64,000 bases of DNA from Microtetraspora niveoalba (GTDB lineage Bacteria; Actinomycetota; Actinomycetes; Streptosporangiales; Streptosporangiaceae). The stretch covers positions 60,462-124,461 of the forward strand of contig NZ_BBYM01000029.1 in the NCBI RefSeq assembly GCF_001570405.1, given 5' to 3'. The notes under the pieces were generated by a model that was given only the letters and a program-made list of their open reading frames with translations, did no database searches and was not told the DNA's origin. This document shows, piece after piece, positions 32,700-41,833 of the stretch. The stretch's first letter is position 1, and each line of letters starts with the position of its first letter. The position numbers and the translations under genes are program-made.

Positions 32700-34007
32700 A
32701 TGGGCGAGGTTCCGGCTTGGGCTGTTCGACTGCGAGACAAGCGCCGGGAGCGGGATTGGCTGCCGAAGGAAATGGTTCGGCGACTGGTTGACGCTGCCGA
32801 TGAGGGCATGCGCGCCCACCTACCGACGCGTGAATCGCTGCTCAGAATGCTGCGTATGTGGGAATCGGGGGAGCGCCGGCCGCGTGACCCGTACCCGCGA
32901 TTGCTCGCGCGAGTCCTAGAAATCAGCGAGCGGGAGCTGTTTGGCGATGAAGCATGGTCTGCGGTCCAGGCTGATCCGCTCACCAGTGTCGCAGTGGACT
33001 CCCAGTCAGATGACTTCTCGCCCCTCGCGGCCGAGGCGATCGACCTCGCTGCGTGGATCGAGCAGAGCAACGTCGGGCAGGGCACTATCGAGATGCTCGC
33101 CGAGGCCAGCTACGTTCTCGCGGAGAATCACACCCGAGTTCCGCCGAGACGCATGCTCTCCGACGTCATCCAGCTTCACCGGCAGGTTCGCTCACTGCTG
33201 CATGGCGGTCGGCAGCGGCTTCGTCATACGCGTGACCTGCTCCGGATCGAGGCCGATCTCCTGGCCCACTCGTGCATCCTCCTGGGGGATCTGCATGACA
33301 ACACGGCGGCGATCACGCACGGCATGACCGCGGCCCTATGCGCTGACGAGGCTGGTGCCAACCAGGCAGCCGCGCTCAGCGCGCAGGCGAAGACGGAGCG
33401 GTGGCGGCGCCGATATGCGGTGTCCGCTGATCTGGCGCGCAAGGGATTCGAATGCAGCCCGCCGACACCGCTGCGGATCCTGCTTGCCAGCCAGGAGGCC
33501 AACGCGGCTGGACTGCTCGGCGACATCGACCGAGCCCGGGAAGCATTAACGCGGGCAGAGAAGGCTGCGAATATCGCGCGGTCGGACGACTCCGGGGTGT
33601 CACCGTGGTCATGTCCTCGCCCTCGCCAGGCGCTGTACGCGCTGTCGGTAGCGCTGCAGGCGGGCGCCCCGGAGGAGGCGATTCAGGCCGCTAGGACAGC
33701 TGAGGCGGCTTGGACGTCAGGAGATCCGTGGGTGTATGGGACATGGGCGCAGATCCGGTTCGGCGCGGGCAATGCCTATGTGATGATGGGCGACCTCCAC
33801 GGTGCGGCCGACCAGATTGCGCCCGTGATGTCTATGCCGCCCGAGCTTCGCATGGCTACCGTTACGAACTATCTCGTGGAGATGGATGCGCGATTGCGTG
33901 ATCAGCGTTTCCACGGCTCTGACGTCGCCTCGGATCTGCGTGAGCAGATTCGGGAGTTCAACTCTGCCGCCCTGTCGGCAGATCAAGTCGCTGAGGAGGA
34001 TGGTTGA
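32700..34007 (+). CDS. Helix-turn-helix regulator with TPR-like C-terminal region
   Basis: A 435-aa protein; ATG 32700 chosen for gaggagtct upstream. Residues 5-85 form an XRE-like DNA-binding head (AVRLRDKRRERDWLPKEMVR, LLRMLRMWESGERRPRDPYP). The rest is helical with TPR-like pairs: ALSAQAKTERWRRRYAVSAD, REALTRAEKAANIARSD, QAARTAEAAWTSGDPWVYG, GAADQIAPVMSMPPELRM. Such proteins are common in actinomycetes and sense small molecules or peptides. Its stop overlaps the TTG start of the 2'-5' RNA ligase-like gene (TTGA), so both are translated together. Confidence 0.82.
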   Translation: MGEVPAWAVRLRDKRRERDWLPKEMVRRLVDAADEGMRAHLPTRESLLRMLRMWESGERRPRDPYPRLLARVLEISERELFGDEAWSAVQADPLTSVAVDSQSDDFSPLAAEAIDLAAWIEQSNVGQGTIEMLAEASYVLAENHTRVPPRRMLSDVIQLHRQVRSLLHGGRQRLRHTRDLLRIEADLLAHSCILLGDLHDNTAAITHGMTAALCADEAGANQAAALSAQAKTERWRRRYAVSADLARKGFECSPPTPLRILLASQEANAAGLLGDIDRAREALTRAEKAANIARSDDSGVSPWSCPRPRQALYALSVALQAGAPEEAIQAARTAEAAWTSGDPWVYGTWAQIRFGAGNAYVMMGDLHGAADQIAPVMSMPPELRMATVTNYLVEMDARLRDQRFHGSDVASDLREQIREFNSAALSADQVAEEDG

Positions 34008-34639
34008 GCCCACTCCCAGAGGTGATGGCCGACCGTTGGCGGAGACGGACGATGCTCCCCCCAGGGAAGGGGCAGCTCTATTGGCACGTCCTGTTCCGTG
34101 ACAGTCCGGAAGTCCGTTCGACGGTAGCCGCTGCTCATGAGCGGTTGAGCGGTTTGCCCGGCCTGGACCTGGTGCCGCACGAGTGGTTGCACTTGACGAC
34201 GCTCATTGCCGGCCTCACGGACGAGATCTCGGATGACCAGGTCGACACGATGCTCGTCAAGGCTCGGGAGTTGCTGGCACAGGTGCCCCCTATCACCGTG
34301 ACGCTGGGGCGCGTGTTCTATCACCCGGAGGCCATCGCTCTGGAAGCGCGGCCCGGAGACGCGCTCCTCCCGATGCTGAACGCGGTGGAGACAGCAACAC
34401 GCATGGCGACAGGCCGCGACGGTGTCCTCTCGCACGCGCCCTGGACGCCCCATGTCACGGTGGCCTACAGCAAGGCGGCACAGCCCGCTGCTCCGATCAT
34501 CGCAGCGCTGGGGCGCACCGTGCCCGACTGTGTGGTCACCATAGGCAGCATCAACTTGGTCGTTCAGGACGGCCCGGAATATGCCTGGGATTGGCGGCCG
34601 GTGGCCGAGGTCCCTTTCGGTGGGCCCTGCCTTTCCTGA
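34004..34639 (+). CDS. 2'-5' RNA ligase / 2H phosphoesterase family protein
   Basis: A 211-aa protein; the TTG start overlaps the upstream stop and is preceded by gaggagga. Both hallmark 2H motifs occur: WLHLTTLIAG (HxT, about residue 66) and PHVTVAYSKA (HxT, about 150). The family includes tRNA ligase-like and cyclic phosphodiesterase enzymes acting on 2',3'-cyclic or 2'-5' phosphates; actinomycete members are mostly uncharacterised. Tight coupling to the HTH-TPR regulator suggests the two form one signalling or RNA-repair unit. Confidence 0.85.
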   Translation: MSPLPEVMADRWRRRTMLPPGKGQLYWHVLFRDSPEVRSTVAAAHERLSGLPGLDLVPHEWLHLTTLIAGLTDEISDDQVDTMLVKARELLAQVPPITVTLGRVFYHPEAIALEARPGDALLPMLNAVETATRMATGRDGVLSHAPWTPHVTVAYSKAAQPAAPIIAALGRTVPDCVVTIGSINLVVQDGPEYAWDWRPVAEVPFGGPCLS

Positions 34640-34904
34640 CGATCTCGACAACCCTCAGGCTATGGCAAGGGCCTCAGCTTCGTGAGAAGGCGATTCGCCA
34701 GGGCATGCCCGAGTTGCGTCGTGTAATCGCGTGAATTTGTAGCGTTACGGCCGATCGGCAGGCTTGGGCATGCTGTGATGGCGGCGTGCGTCTACGAGCC
34801 GGATTCCTCGGCCTGCGCCAAGGCCACCCGGCACTCGTTCACCATCACCGACCCCGAAACCTGACAGAACGAAGACGAGTTCGCCGACACTCCAGTACCA
34901 CGGA

Positions 34905-35822
34905 TCAGGGGTTCGTATCGATGCCGGGATGGCCCTCAAGGTCGCGAGCGAGCCGGCGCAGGACGGGCCCGTACTCAGGGTGTGCGAGGGCGAAGGCGAA
35001 CTGGGCGACGAGGTAGTCCGCCGGGTTGCCGGTGTCGTACCAGCGACCCTGGATGACCTGCCCGTACACGGCGCGGCTGCCCGCATAGGCATTGATAGCG
35101 TCGGTGAGGTAGATCTCGCCGGTGCGGTGCTCGTACCAGCGCCTCGTCTGCTCGCGCAGTTCGTCGATGATGCCGGGCGTGATGACGTAACCGCCGATGG
35201 CCGCGAACGCAGAGGGCGCGTCGGCGGGCTTGGGCTTCTCGACGAGGCCGGTAATGCGCAGCAGCCCGTCACCCAGGTCCTCCTTGACCACAGGCACGCC
35301 GTAGCGCTGGGAGTCCTCCGGGCGCATGGGCATCAAGGCCAGCACCGGGCAGTTGGTCGCCTCGTACGCGCGGATCAACTGCTGGGCGCGCGGAACCTCG
35401 GCCACGAACACGTCGTCGGGCCACAGCACCAGCATCGGCTCGTTGTCGAAGTTCCGGGCCGCGTTCAGGACCGGGGTGCCGTTGCCGTAGGGGCCGTGCT
35501 GGTCCAGGTAGGTGATGTGGCCGCGGCGGGAGAGCTCGGCGATCTCCTCCACCGCGTCCGCGTACTCCTGCTTGCCGTCCGCCCGTAGCTGCTCCACCAG
35601 AGCGGGATTGGGCCGGAAGTGGTCCTGGATCAGCGACTTGCCACCGGAGACGACGATGGTGATGTCGGTGATGCCGGAGGCGACCAGCTCGCGCACGGTG
35701 TGTTCGATCACCGGCTTGTCGCCGACCGGCAGCATCTCTTTGGGGGTCGCCTTCGTCAACGGCAGGAGGCGGGAGCCGAGTCCGGCGGCGGGGATCACAG
35801 CCCTGCGGATCGTCGTAGTCAT
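34905..35822 (-). CDS. galU: UTP-glucose-1-phosphate uridylyltransferase
   Basis: A 305-aa protein of standard GalU length; start ATG 35822 with gagagggaatcgg upstream. The nucleotidyltransferase loop AVIPAAGLGSRLLPLTKATP KEM is canonical, followed by VIEHTVRELVASG, LVLWPDDVF (metal Asp), GLVEKPKP (sugar-phosphate Lys) and EIYLTDAI. It makes UDP-glucose for cell-envelope glycans and glycosylation. It stands alone, convergent with the RNA ligase-like gene, and might feed the glycosyltransferase at 29.5 kb, although no direct link is visible. Confidence 0.93.
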   Translation of the reverse strand: MTTTIRRAVIPAAGLGSRLLPLTKATPKEMLPVGDKPVIEHTVRELVASGITDITIVVSGGKSLIQDHFRPNPALVEQLRADGKQEYADAVEEIAELSRRGHITYLDQHGPYGNGTPVLNAARNFDNEPMLVLWPDDVFVAEVPRAQQLIRAYEATNCPVLALMPMRPEDSQRYGVPVVKEDLGDGLLRITGLVEKPKPADAPSAFAAIGGYVITPGIIDELREQTRRWYEHRTGEIYLTDAINAYAGSRAVYGQVIQGRWYDTGNPADYLVAQFAFALAHPEYGPVLRRLARDLEGHPGIDTNP

Positions 35823-36073
35823 CCGATTCCCTCTCGTGAAGCCGAACACACGGCGGTCGGCACAGTGCAGCCTGGTGCCATTAACGTGCCACGGCCCGAA
35901 GGACGCGCCGCTCCCCTGCCATTCCCCAAGCTCAAGGCGAAGGTACACGGGTGCCTGCGATCCACGACATCTTCCGCCAGGCGATCGTCGCTACCCCTCG
36001 ATGTGCTGGACCTGTACGAGGAGACCGATGTCCACGCGTCGGGCACGCCTGGCGACAGGTGCCGACACGTTTC

Positions 36074-36463
36074 CTACAGGGAGGCGATGTCGGGAACGGG
36101 GAAAACGCCGAGTTCCGTGATGCCGGCCACGGCACGCCGAGCAAGAATGCGGACCTGCTGCCAGCGCGGGTCGCTCATCAGCCCCTCGCAAGTCCACACC
36201 TCGGCATGCTCCTCACCACTCATCGCCTCAAGGGCGCGGTCGATCCCATCCAGCAGCGCCTTGACCTCGGTGGTGAGCAGACCGGGCCGCTGCTCGTCGA
36301 GCATCCATACGGACCACCCGTAGACGTCATCGAATTCAAGAGCGAGTTCATCCTCGGGAAGGGTGTGCCGCTCACACCAGTCGTGCTGACGCTCAGCCGG
36401 AGCGGCGAGCAGTACCAGGGCTTCGGCCAGCCGGGACAGGCAAACCGACACATCAGCGATCAC
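36074..36463 (-). CDS. Hypothetical 129-aa acidic protein
   Basis: Likely GTG start (MIADVSVCLSRLAEALVLLA) behind gaggatggcgaa. It contains LEFDDVYGWSVWMLDEQRPG, LLTTEVKALLDGIDRALEAM and AEVWTCEGLMSDPRWQQVRI. The acidic, Trp-rich make-up resembles small actinomycete immunity- or SUKH-like proteins, but no motif confirms that. It is divergent from the SNase-like gene; 36464-36673 between them probably holds both promoters. Confidence 0.6.
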   Translation of the reverse strand: MIADVSVCLSRLAEALVLLAAPAERQHDWCERHTLPEDELALEFDDVYGWSVWMLDEQRPGLLTTEVKALLDGIDRALEAMSGEEHAEVWTCEGLMSDPRWQQVRILARRAVAGITELGVFPVPDIASL

Positions 36464-36673
36464 TTCGCCATCCTCACCCAGCGGCGGCCGAATTACGATC
36501 TATGCGAGCAATTACACAACTTGTTCGCCTGGGTTCGCCAAGGGCACAAGCCGGAGCAGAGCCTTCTCGTAACCCCGAACGGTTCCGACCACAGACAATA
36601 CGGTCACTTCAGAACTGTGGATCTATGCCCTGCTTTGCCGTACCATCGCCTCCAAAATGGGCCTCGCGGGGAG

Positions 36674-37627
36674 ATGAGCCGCAACATGGGACTCCGAGTC
36701 GGTGTGGGGCTTGGACCCGTCCGCGTGTCCGCGGGAGTTGGCCGGTCCGAGGCCAGGGGCTGTATCACTGCCCTCCCCTACCTCATCGCGCTCGCCGTCA
36801 TTTACTACGTCGTCACGGCCGTCTGGTGGTTTCTCACCTGGCCCGCCCGGGTGTTGGAGCCGCTGCTCAAGACGTCGGATCTGGACACGGTCTACCAAGC
36901 GGGAGTGGTCTGGGCCGCTCAGGGACTCTGGGTCGAGTTCCTCCTCATAGTCGCCGGACTGATCATCGCGGCGTCGGAGATCCGTACGCTCTATCTGGGA
37001 GCACCAGGGACGAAGGGCTCGGCGAGCTTCTGGCGCTTCTGGGCGGTGGCGCTGTTTCCCGCGGTCGCGGCGGCGACGATCGGCATGGCGCAAGCACCCG
37101 GGCCTCCAGTGGAGCACCGGGCCGTCGCCGCCAGTCCCACGGCCACGGCAGCAGCCAGTCCGACCACGCCTGCCGAAGCGCTCCGGCCGCCAGGCGCTCC
37201 GAAAACGGCTCAGCGTGTGGTCGTCATATCGGTCCTCAGTGGGGATTCACTGCTCGTCCGAGCAGTGACCGAAGGCATAGCCCTGAGTCGCAGTGGTCGG
37301 ATCGCTGTCAGGTTGCTCGGAGCCACCGCCCCCGTAGACGGTGAGTGCAAGGCGGAGTGGGCAACGGAGCGGCTCCGCTCCTACCTGCCGAGCGATTCCT
37401 ATGCCTGGATAGCGCGGGGAGCAGGGACGAACGATTCCGCCAGTCCCGTCGCCTTATACATATGGCGCGAAGGCAATGGCCGCGCGTCGATCAATGCGCT
37501 GACGCTCCTCTCAGGGTCAACACGGCTCGCCTCCACCGAAATCAGCGGCGGCGTGGAGCAGAGGTTCAAGGCGTACGCCGCCAAAGCACAGGCAGCCGGC
37601 CGCGGGATCTATGCCTGCACCCGGTAG
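36674..37627 (+). CDS. Membrane protein with C-terminal SNase (TNase)-like domain
   Basis: A 317-aa protein. It starts MSRNMGLRVGVGLGPVRVSA (ATG 36674; a second ATG four codons on is possible). Two or three hydrophobic segments follow (ALPYLIALAVIYYVVTAVWW, VEFLLIVAGLIIAAS, FWRFWAVALFPAVAAATIGM), then an Ala/Pro/Thr linker. The final 140 residues follow the staphylococcal-nuclease pattern: VVVISVLSGDSLLVRAV (expected DGDT altered), IAVRLLGATAPVDGECKAEW, YIWREGNGRASINALTLLSG, and a helix ending AKAQAAGRGIY. Key catalytic acids and Arg are partly missing, so nuclease activity is doubtful. It overlaps the convergent gene at 37609 by 19 bp. Confidence 0.72.
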   Translation: MSRNMGLRVGVGLGPVRVSAGVGRSEARGCITALPYLIALAVIYYVVTAVWWFLTWPARVLEPLLKTSDLDTVYQAGVVWAAQGLWVEFLLIVAGLIIAASEIRTLYLGAPGTKGSASFWRFWAVALFPAVAAATIGMAQAPGPPVEHRAVAASPTATAAASPTTPAEALRPPGAPKTAQRVVVISVLSGDSLLVRAVTEGIALSRSGRIAVRLLGATAPVDGECKAEWATERLRSYLPSDSYAWIARGAGTNDSASPVALYIWREGNGRASINALTLLSGSTRLASTEISGGVEQRFKAYAAKAQAAGRGIYACTR

Positions 37628-39192
37628 TCTCCGGCCCCGAGGTTCTTCAACGCGGTGCGCAGACGCTTCGATACATCCGCATCCGAGATCATCCAGACCA
37701 GATCCGATCCGTGGACACGCGTCGTCAATTCGCCATACAGGACGATCGGCAACTTCCGGTTGTCCTTGAATCTACGGTCGGGACCGCCTCGGACGTTGAC
37801 ATGGCTCCAGGTGTGATCGACAACCTTGGCATCCGTTGGGACCATTTCGTTCTCGACGACACGCGAGAAAACCGACTTGACCGAAAGATCGTCATAGTTG
37901 AGCTCCTTGAATCTTCCGTTCTCGCCGATGAGGAACCGGTCGGGATAGAAGTGCAGGGTCCAACCGGCTGCTGTCAGAGTGGGGGCTTTGATGTTGATAT
38001 CAATGCCGTCGAGGCCCGAGAACTCGACCGACGCCGTCGTCCGCCGCATAGTAGATCCGGCGCCCGCGTTGATCTTACGCTCGTAATCCGAGGTCACCGC
38101 CTGGCTTTCGAGGACGAGCCACATCTGCCCGGCACGAGCGGCGTCTCGGAACGCGGCAACCGTACGGTCGAAGAGCACGGCATCCTCGTCGGGCAAATCG
38201 TAGTCAACACGCGGGCGACGGCTCCGGCTTTCCATCGTCGAAACGATCCACGCAGCGACGAGCCCGGCGACCATGGCGATCCACCCGTGACCGCGCATGA
38301 CGATCCCGGCGAGTTCGCAGATCAGAAGCATGTAGGGCCACTTCCGAGGCGCGGCCTTGGCCGCGGCGATCTCCTTAAGGAATTCCTTCTCCGGGACCGG
38401 CATACCAATTTCGGTCTTGCTCGGTACGTCAACTTCGATGGCGTGCCGCTGCTCCTCCGGGGTGACAGGCGCGTGAGCCACGACGACAGCCGGAACGGGG
38501 GTTGTTGGAATCACCGGCGCAGGCGGCGGCACCGAGGCGAGAGGTTCAATCAGACCTGGCGCGCCAGCGGGAACGACAGGCAGTGGCGCGGCCACCGGAA
38601 GCGGGGGAACGGGGCTTGGTGGGTCAACCGATGTGGTCCCCCCAGCAGCCCCAACAGCAGGAGAGGACGAGGCAATCGGCGGAGGAGGGGAGGGAGCCGA
38701 TGCCTGGTATCGCTGCCACTCCCCCGCCCGCATCTGCTGCTCACGAAGTCGCGCCGCCTCAAGGGCGTGCTGACGTTCCCGGTTGATCGGCAGCACGCGG
38801 ATAACGGCACTCGTGTGCGCGGGCGAGATCATCCGTTCGATCTGCGCGCGGATGAAGGGCACGTCCGGCTTGGAAACGGTCCCGAAGTGGATCTCCGTTC
38901 CCTCGTGCGTGACCACGCTCAGCCGGTTCATCGAGGTCCACTTGTCGCTGAAGTAGAACCATCGGACCTGCGGCCACCAGACATGCACCTTCGGGCGTTC
39001 ATGAGTCAGAAGATGAACGCCGATGACGCGCATGTTCGTCAGGGCGACAAGATCGAGTTGCGGTTTCACCTGGTTCGTCTTGCCGATGAAGAGGATCTGC
39101 TCCCCCTCCTGCTGGAGAAGGTAGTGAGCAGCCCCCGCGACGGCCTTGGCCGCGGTCTTGTCACTCACCTTGGCCCCGAGCTGGAACGTCAT
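37609..39192 (-). CDS. Unknown protein with PH-like N-terminal domain and membrane segment
   Basis: A 527-aa protein. Residues about 20-110 look like a bacterial PH (bPH) domain: QEGEQILFIGKTNQVKPQLD, LVALTNMRVIGVHLL, VWWPQVRWFYFSD. A Pro/Ala/Val-rich linker (about 165-255) precedes a helical segment and a hydrophobic pair (WPYMLLICELAGIVMRGHGW, IAMVAGLVAAWIVSTM). A C-terminal alpha/beta domain follows (WTLHFYPDRFLIGENGRF, VDHTWSHVNVRGGPDRRFKD, RKLPIVLYGELTTRVHG). It is last in a three-gene overlapping operon with the CoiA-like gene. A membrane-attached sensor or effector is possible; this is not shown. Confidence 0.65.
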   Translation of the reverse strand: MTFQLGAKVSDKTAAKAVAGAAHYLLQQEGEQILFIGKTNQVKPQLDLVALTNMRVIGVHLLTHERPKVHVWWPQVRWFYFSDKWTSMNRLSVVTHEGTEIHFGTVSKPDVPFIRAQIERMISPAHTSAVIRVLPINRERQHALEAARLREQQMRAGEWQRYQASAPSPPPPIASSSPAVGAAGGTTSVDPPSPVPPLPVAAPLPVVPAGAPGLIEPLASVPPPAPVIPTTPVPAVVVAHAPVTPEEQRHAIEVDVPSKTEIGMPVPEKEFLKEIAAAKAAPRKWPYMLLICELAGIVMRGHGWIAMVAGLVAAWIVSTMESRSRRPRVDYDLPDEDAVLFDRTVAAFRDAARAGQMWLVLESQAVTSDYERKINAGAGSTMRRTTASVEFSGLDGIDINIKAPTLTAAGWTLHFYPDRFLIGENGRFKELNYDDLSVKSVFSRVVENEMVPTDAKVVDHTWSHVNVRGGPDRRFKDNRKLPIVLYGELTTRVHGSDLVWMISDADVSKRLRTALKNLGAGDYRVQA

Positions 39193-39602
39193 CGCGGATC
39201 GCTCCTCACGAGCTTGAGCCCACCGCCGGATACGAACGGTTCAAGCGGCTGGACGGCCGATTCCCGGCTGAGGTCCTGGTGATATCGCTGGTCACGGAAG
39301 TTCCGCTGTTGGCAGCCGCAGGTCTCCTGACCGCAGCCGTAGGTAGCGGCCTCCGCGAGAGCGGTGGCAACCACCATGACGGCATAGGCAGACCGGGCGG
39401 TGAACGGGCCGTTGGACCTCCAATCCCCGGCAATCTGCTTCGCATGCAGAGGCCCGAACACGGAGGCGTACTGGAGTGCGTGCTCGTGCTTCACACCCGC
39501 CTTCCAATCGAGCGACAAGCCACGCAGTGTCCGCGTCGGCACCATCTCGCGCACCGAAAGCAACTCCCATGCGGACACCTGCCGCAGCGGTTCGGCGCGC
39601 AC
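39189..39602 (-). CDS. Hypothetical 137-aa Cys-containing protein
   Basis: GTG start overlapping the stop of the CoiA-like gene by one base (TAGTG) and ending with a 4-bp overlap into the next gene. Sequence features: RTLRGLSLDWKAGVKHEHAL, YASVFGPLHAKQIAGDWRSN and TYGCGQETCGCQQRNFRDQR. The C-x4-C-x-C cluster may bind metal. It is not recognised. Fully overlapping gene ends argue for a real gene whose product works with both neighbours. Confidence 0.65.
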   Translation of the reverse strand: MRAEPLRQVSAWELLSVREMVPTRTLRGLSLDWKAGVKHEHALQYASVFGPLHAKQIAGDWRSNGPFTARSAYAVMVVATALAEAATYGCGQETCGCQQRNFRDQRYHQDLSRESAVQPLEPFVSGGGLKLVRSDPR

Positions 39603-41833
39603 TATGCCGGCTCCATCTTGCGGGGCACGAGGCTCGTGGGCATCTCACGCGGCGGCTCCGCATAGCAGGCGTGCGTCCGCTCCACCTCGCGCTGCCAGAC
39701 GAGTTGAAGTGCTCGATCAGTCTTTGGGACCTCGTAGCCGAGGCCCGTGAGGATCTCACGGAACTCCCCGCGCACGCTTCCGTCCGGCGAAGTCACGAGG
39801 GCTGACAACAGGGGTCCGCTGTCCCTGACCGGCTCGTCGACTTCGATCAGGAGCTTCGCGCATAACACACGGTCGGCAGCCACCTCTCCTGCAAGGTCTT
39901 CCAGGTTGATGGCGACCTGATCTCGGGCCGTCCTTTTCAGGACGGCGGATATGCGGTCGGCGACGTCGCGCGGGGTGGAACGGACGCTCAGTTCCAATGT
40001 GGTGGCCGAGGTCTCGGCCCCGCTCTCTCTGTCCGCCCGGCCGGCCGCCAGCCACTGGGCGGTCAGGTCCAGGTGCCGCTTCTCATACGAGGTCGCGTGG
40101 TTGCCTAGCTTGTTGAGCAGGGAGCGCCCTTCTTTGTGAAGCTTGCGCACCTCAGCGGTCTCCCCCGCGATCTCCGCCTTCTGGAGCCGGTCAAGCACCT
40201 CGCTGAGTCGAGAATGCTGCTTCGAACGGATACTCTCGGCCAGCGCTTCCTGCGTACGGGCACGTGCCGCTCGATCACGTTCCGATTGGGCGCGTACGAG
40301 CCATGACTCACGGTCATGCAGACTCCGTGCCTCCGTCGTGAACTTCGGGTTGCTTAGCGAGACACGCACCAGTGTTTTCCGGAGGTCGTCGACCGCACTC
40401 TGGGCTTCCTCGAGGTTCCCCGCAGCCTTCGCCCGGTCGATCTGATCGATGAGCGCCGCGCTGCGCTCACGAACCTCCCGCTCGTTCCGCGCATGAGCCT
40501 CATCTTTCGCAGTCGCCCAGCGGCTAAGTTCTTGGATCGCCTCCCGTTCCTTGTTGAAATGCGGACGTGTCAGCGCCTTGAGCAACTCCTCGTTGGCCCT
40601 CAGCGTCTGCAAGAGACGTCCATGGTCTCCGATTTTCCGCGCATCACGCATGTCCCGGATCAACGAGGTCAGCTTGTGTCGGACCAGTGCCTCAGACTGG
40701 CCCGGAGACGATACGGCTTTCTTCCGGAAAGTCCCAGGTTCCTGTGCAGGGGCCGCAGGCTCCGGCGTCGGCTTCTGTGGCACCTGAACGCTTGGTGGTT
40801 GGCTGGTCCGGATACGCCTCACGCCCGCGCTGAAGACGGTCCATACGGGCGTGGCATTCCCGGGGCTGATCAGCGCGTTCACAGACGCGGGCTCGACAAG
40901 GGAGTACGGTTCGTCGACCGCAAGATCCAGATGGTCTGGCACCATGATTCGGGCGTGTAGGCGGTCGCCCTCGCCGATGCAGATGTCCGCCGCTGCGACG
41001 TAGGAGCCTTCAGGGATGCCGGGCCCACCTATCGGTCGAGTCACCCTCTCCTGCGGGTAGATCACAATGTCCTCGACTGCCAAGGGAAACCTGGGCAGCC
41101 GCACTGCTGGCGCCGCTGGCGGCTTCGCAATCCGCCGGCGCTTACGGAGCAGCGGAGTGACGATCCCCTGCCCACTGATCTCGCAGTCGTTCAGTGCGCA
41201 CCATTCAAGGTCACCGTCGCGCGTCTCCGTGCCCACTTTGACGACGCGAGCGGTGCCTTCCTGCTCGCAACGCACGCGCAGTGCGTAGCCGTCTCGATCG
41301 ACCAGGTACTTGGCGGTCACGCTCGCCCGCGCGCCGAGCATCCAGTCGACTCGGCCAAGCCGGGCGCGGAGTTCCTCATCTTCTGTCGTCCAGGCGTCGG
41401 ACGGAAGATTCACGAACTGGACCTTGATGGCCGAGCGGCTCCGGGCGGGGTTCACCAGAAGAGCAGTGCATTGGCCCTCCGCCATGGTGCCCCGGAAGGG
41501 CTGCGACACCGCGGACCTGCCCAGACCAGAGGTCAAGCCACGATGGATGTAGAGGTGGTCGGCGCTGTCGGCGCCGAAGTAGCGGCGCTCGCATTGCGGA
41601 GCGATCCCCTTGGGGTCGGGGTGATGCGCGAAGTGGCAGACGCGGTCGCGGTAGAGCTTGTCCATCAGCTCCCAGCCGCAGCCGCCGAGATGCTCCCCGC
41701 AATAGAAGCGTTTTCCCTTGTAACGCTTCAGGTAGAGCTCTGCTTCCTTGCGATCTGTGGGCAGCGAGAGCGGATAGTCGGACGTGGGGCTGCCGAGAAC
41801 TGCCGTCTGAACTCGGCGGGTGTCTTGAACCAT
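39602..41833 (-). CDS. Large protein with CoiA-like zinc/nuclease-type N terminus and coiled coil
   Basis: A 743-aa protein; ATG 41833 behind gtgaggtttc. The N terminus (about 35-100) resembles the start of CoiA-family proteins: RFYCGEHLGGCGWELM, VCHFAHHPDPKG, QCERRYFGADSADHLYIHRG, with Cys and His spaced for zinc. CoiA proteins carry a degenerate PD-(D/E)xK nuclease fold and act in DNA uptake or processing. Residues about 390-620 are a long Arg/Glu-rich coiled coil (ELLKALTRPHFNKEREAIQE, RDRAARARTQEALAESIRSK). A helical C-terminal domain follows. Its promoter faces the Mrr-like gene at 42418. A DNA-end-processing role is inferred from family and context. Confidence 0.65.
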   Translation of the reverse strand: MVQDTRRVQTAVLGSPTSDYPLSLPTDRKEAELYLKRYKGKRFYCGEHLGGCGWELMDKLYRDRVCHFAHHPDPKGIAPQCERRYFGADSADHLYIHRGLTSGLGRSAVSQPFRGTMAEGQCTALLVNPARSRSAIKVQFVNLPSDAWTTEDEELRARLGRVDWMLGARASVTAKYLVDRDGYALRVRCEQEGTARVVKVGTETRDGDLEWCALNDCEISGQGIVTPLLRKRRRIAKPPAAPAVRLPRFPLAVEDIVIYPQERVTRPIGGPGIPEGSYVAAADICIGEGDRLHARIMVPDHLDLAVDEPYSLVEPASVNALISPGNATPVWTVFSAGVRRIRTSQPPSVQVPQKPTPEPAAPAQEPGTFRKKAVSSPGQSEALVRHKLTSLIRDMRDARKIGDHGRLLQTLRANEELLKALTRPHFNKEREAIQELSRWATAKDEAHARNEREVRERSAALIDQIDRAKAAGNLEEAQSAVDDLRKTLVRVSLSNPKFTTEARSLHDRESWLVRAQSERDRAARARTQEALAESIRSKQHSRLSEVLDRLQKAEIAGETAEVRKLHKEGRSLLNKLGNHATSYEKRHLDLTAQWLAAGRADRESGAETSATTLELSVRSTPRDVADRISAVLKRTARDQVAINLEDLAGEVAADRVLCAKLLIEVDEPVRDSGPLLSALVTSPDGSVRGEFREILTGLGYEVPKTDRALQLVWQREVERTHACYAEPPREMPTSLVPRKMEPA

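Noticed and set aside
34778..34864. 28-aa plus-strand frame MAACVYEPDSSACAKATRHS
   Set aside because: Too short, no clear ribosome-binding site and no partner; possibly a remnant.
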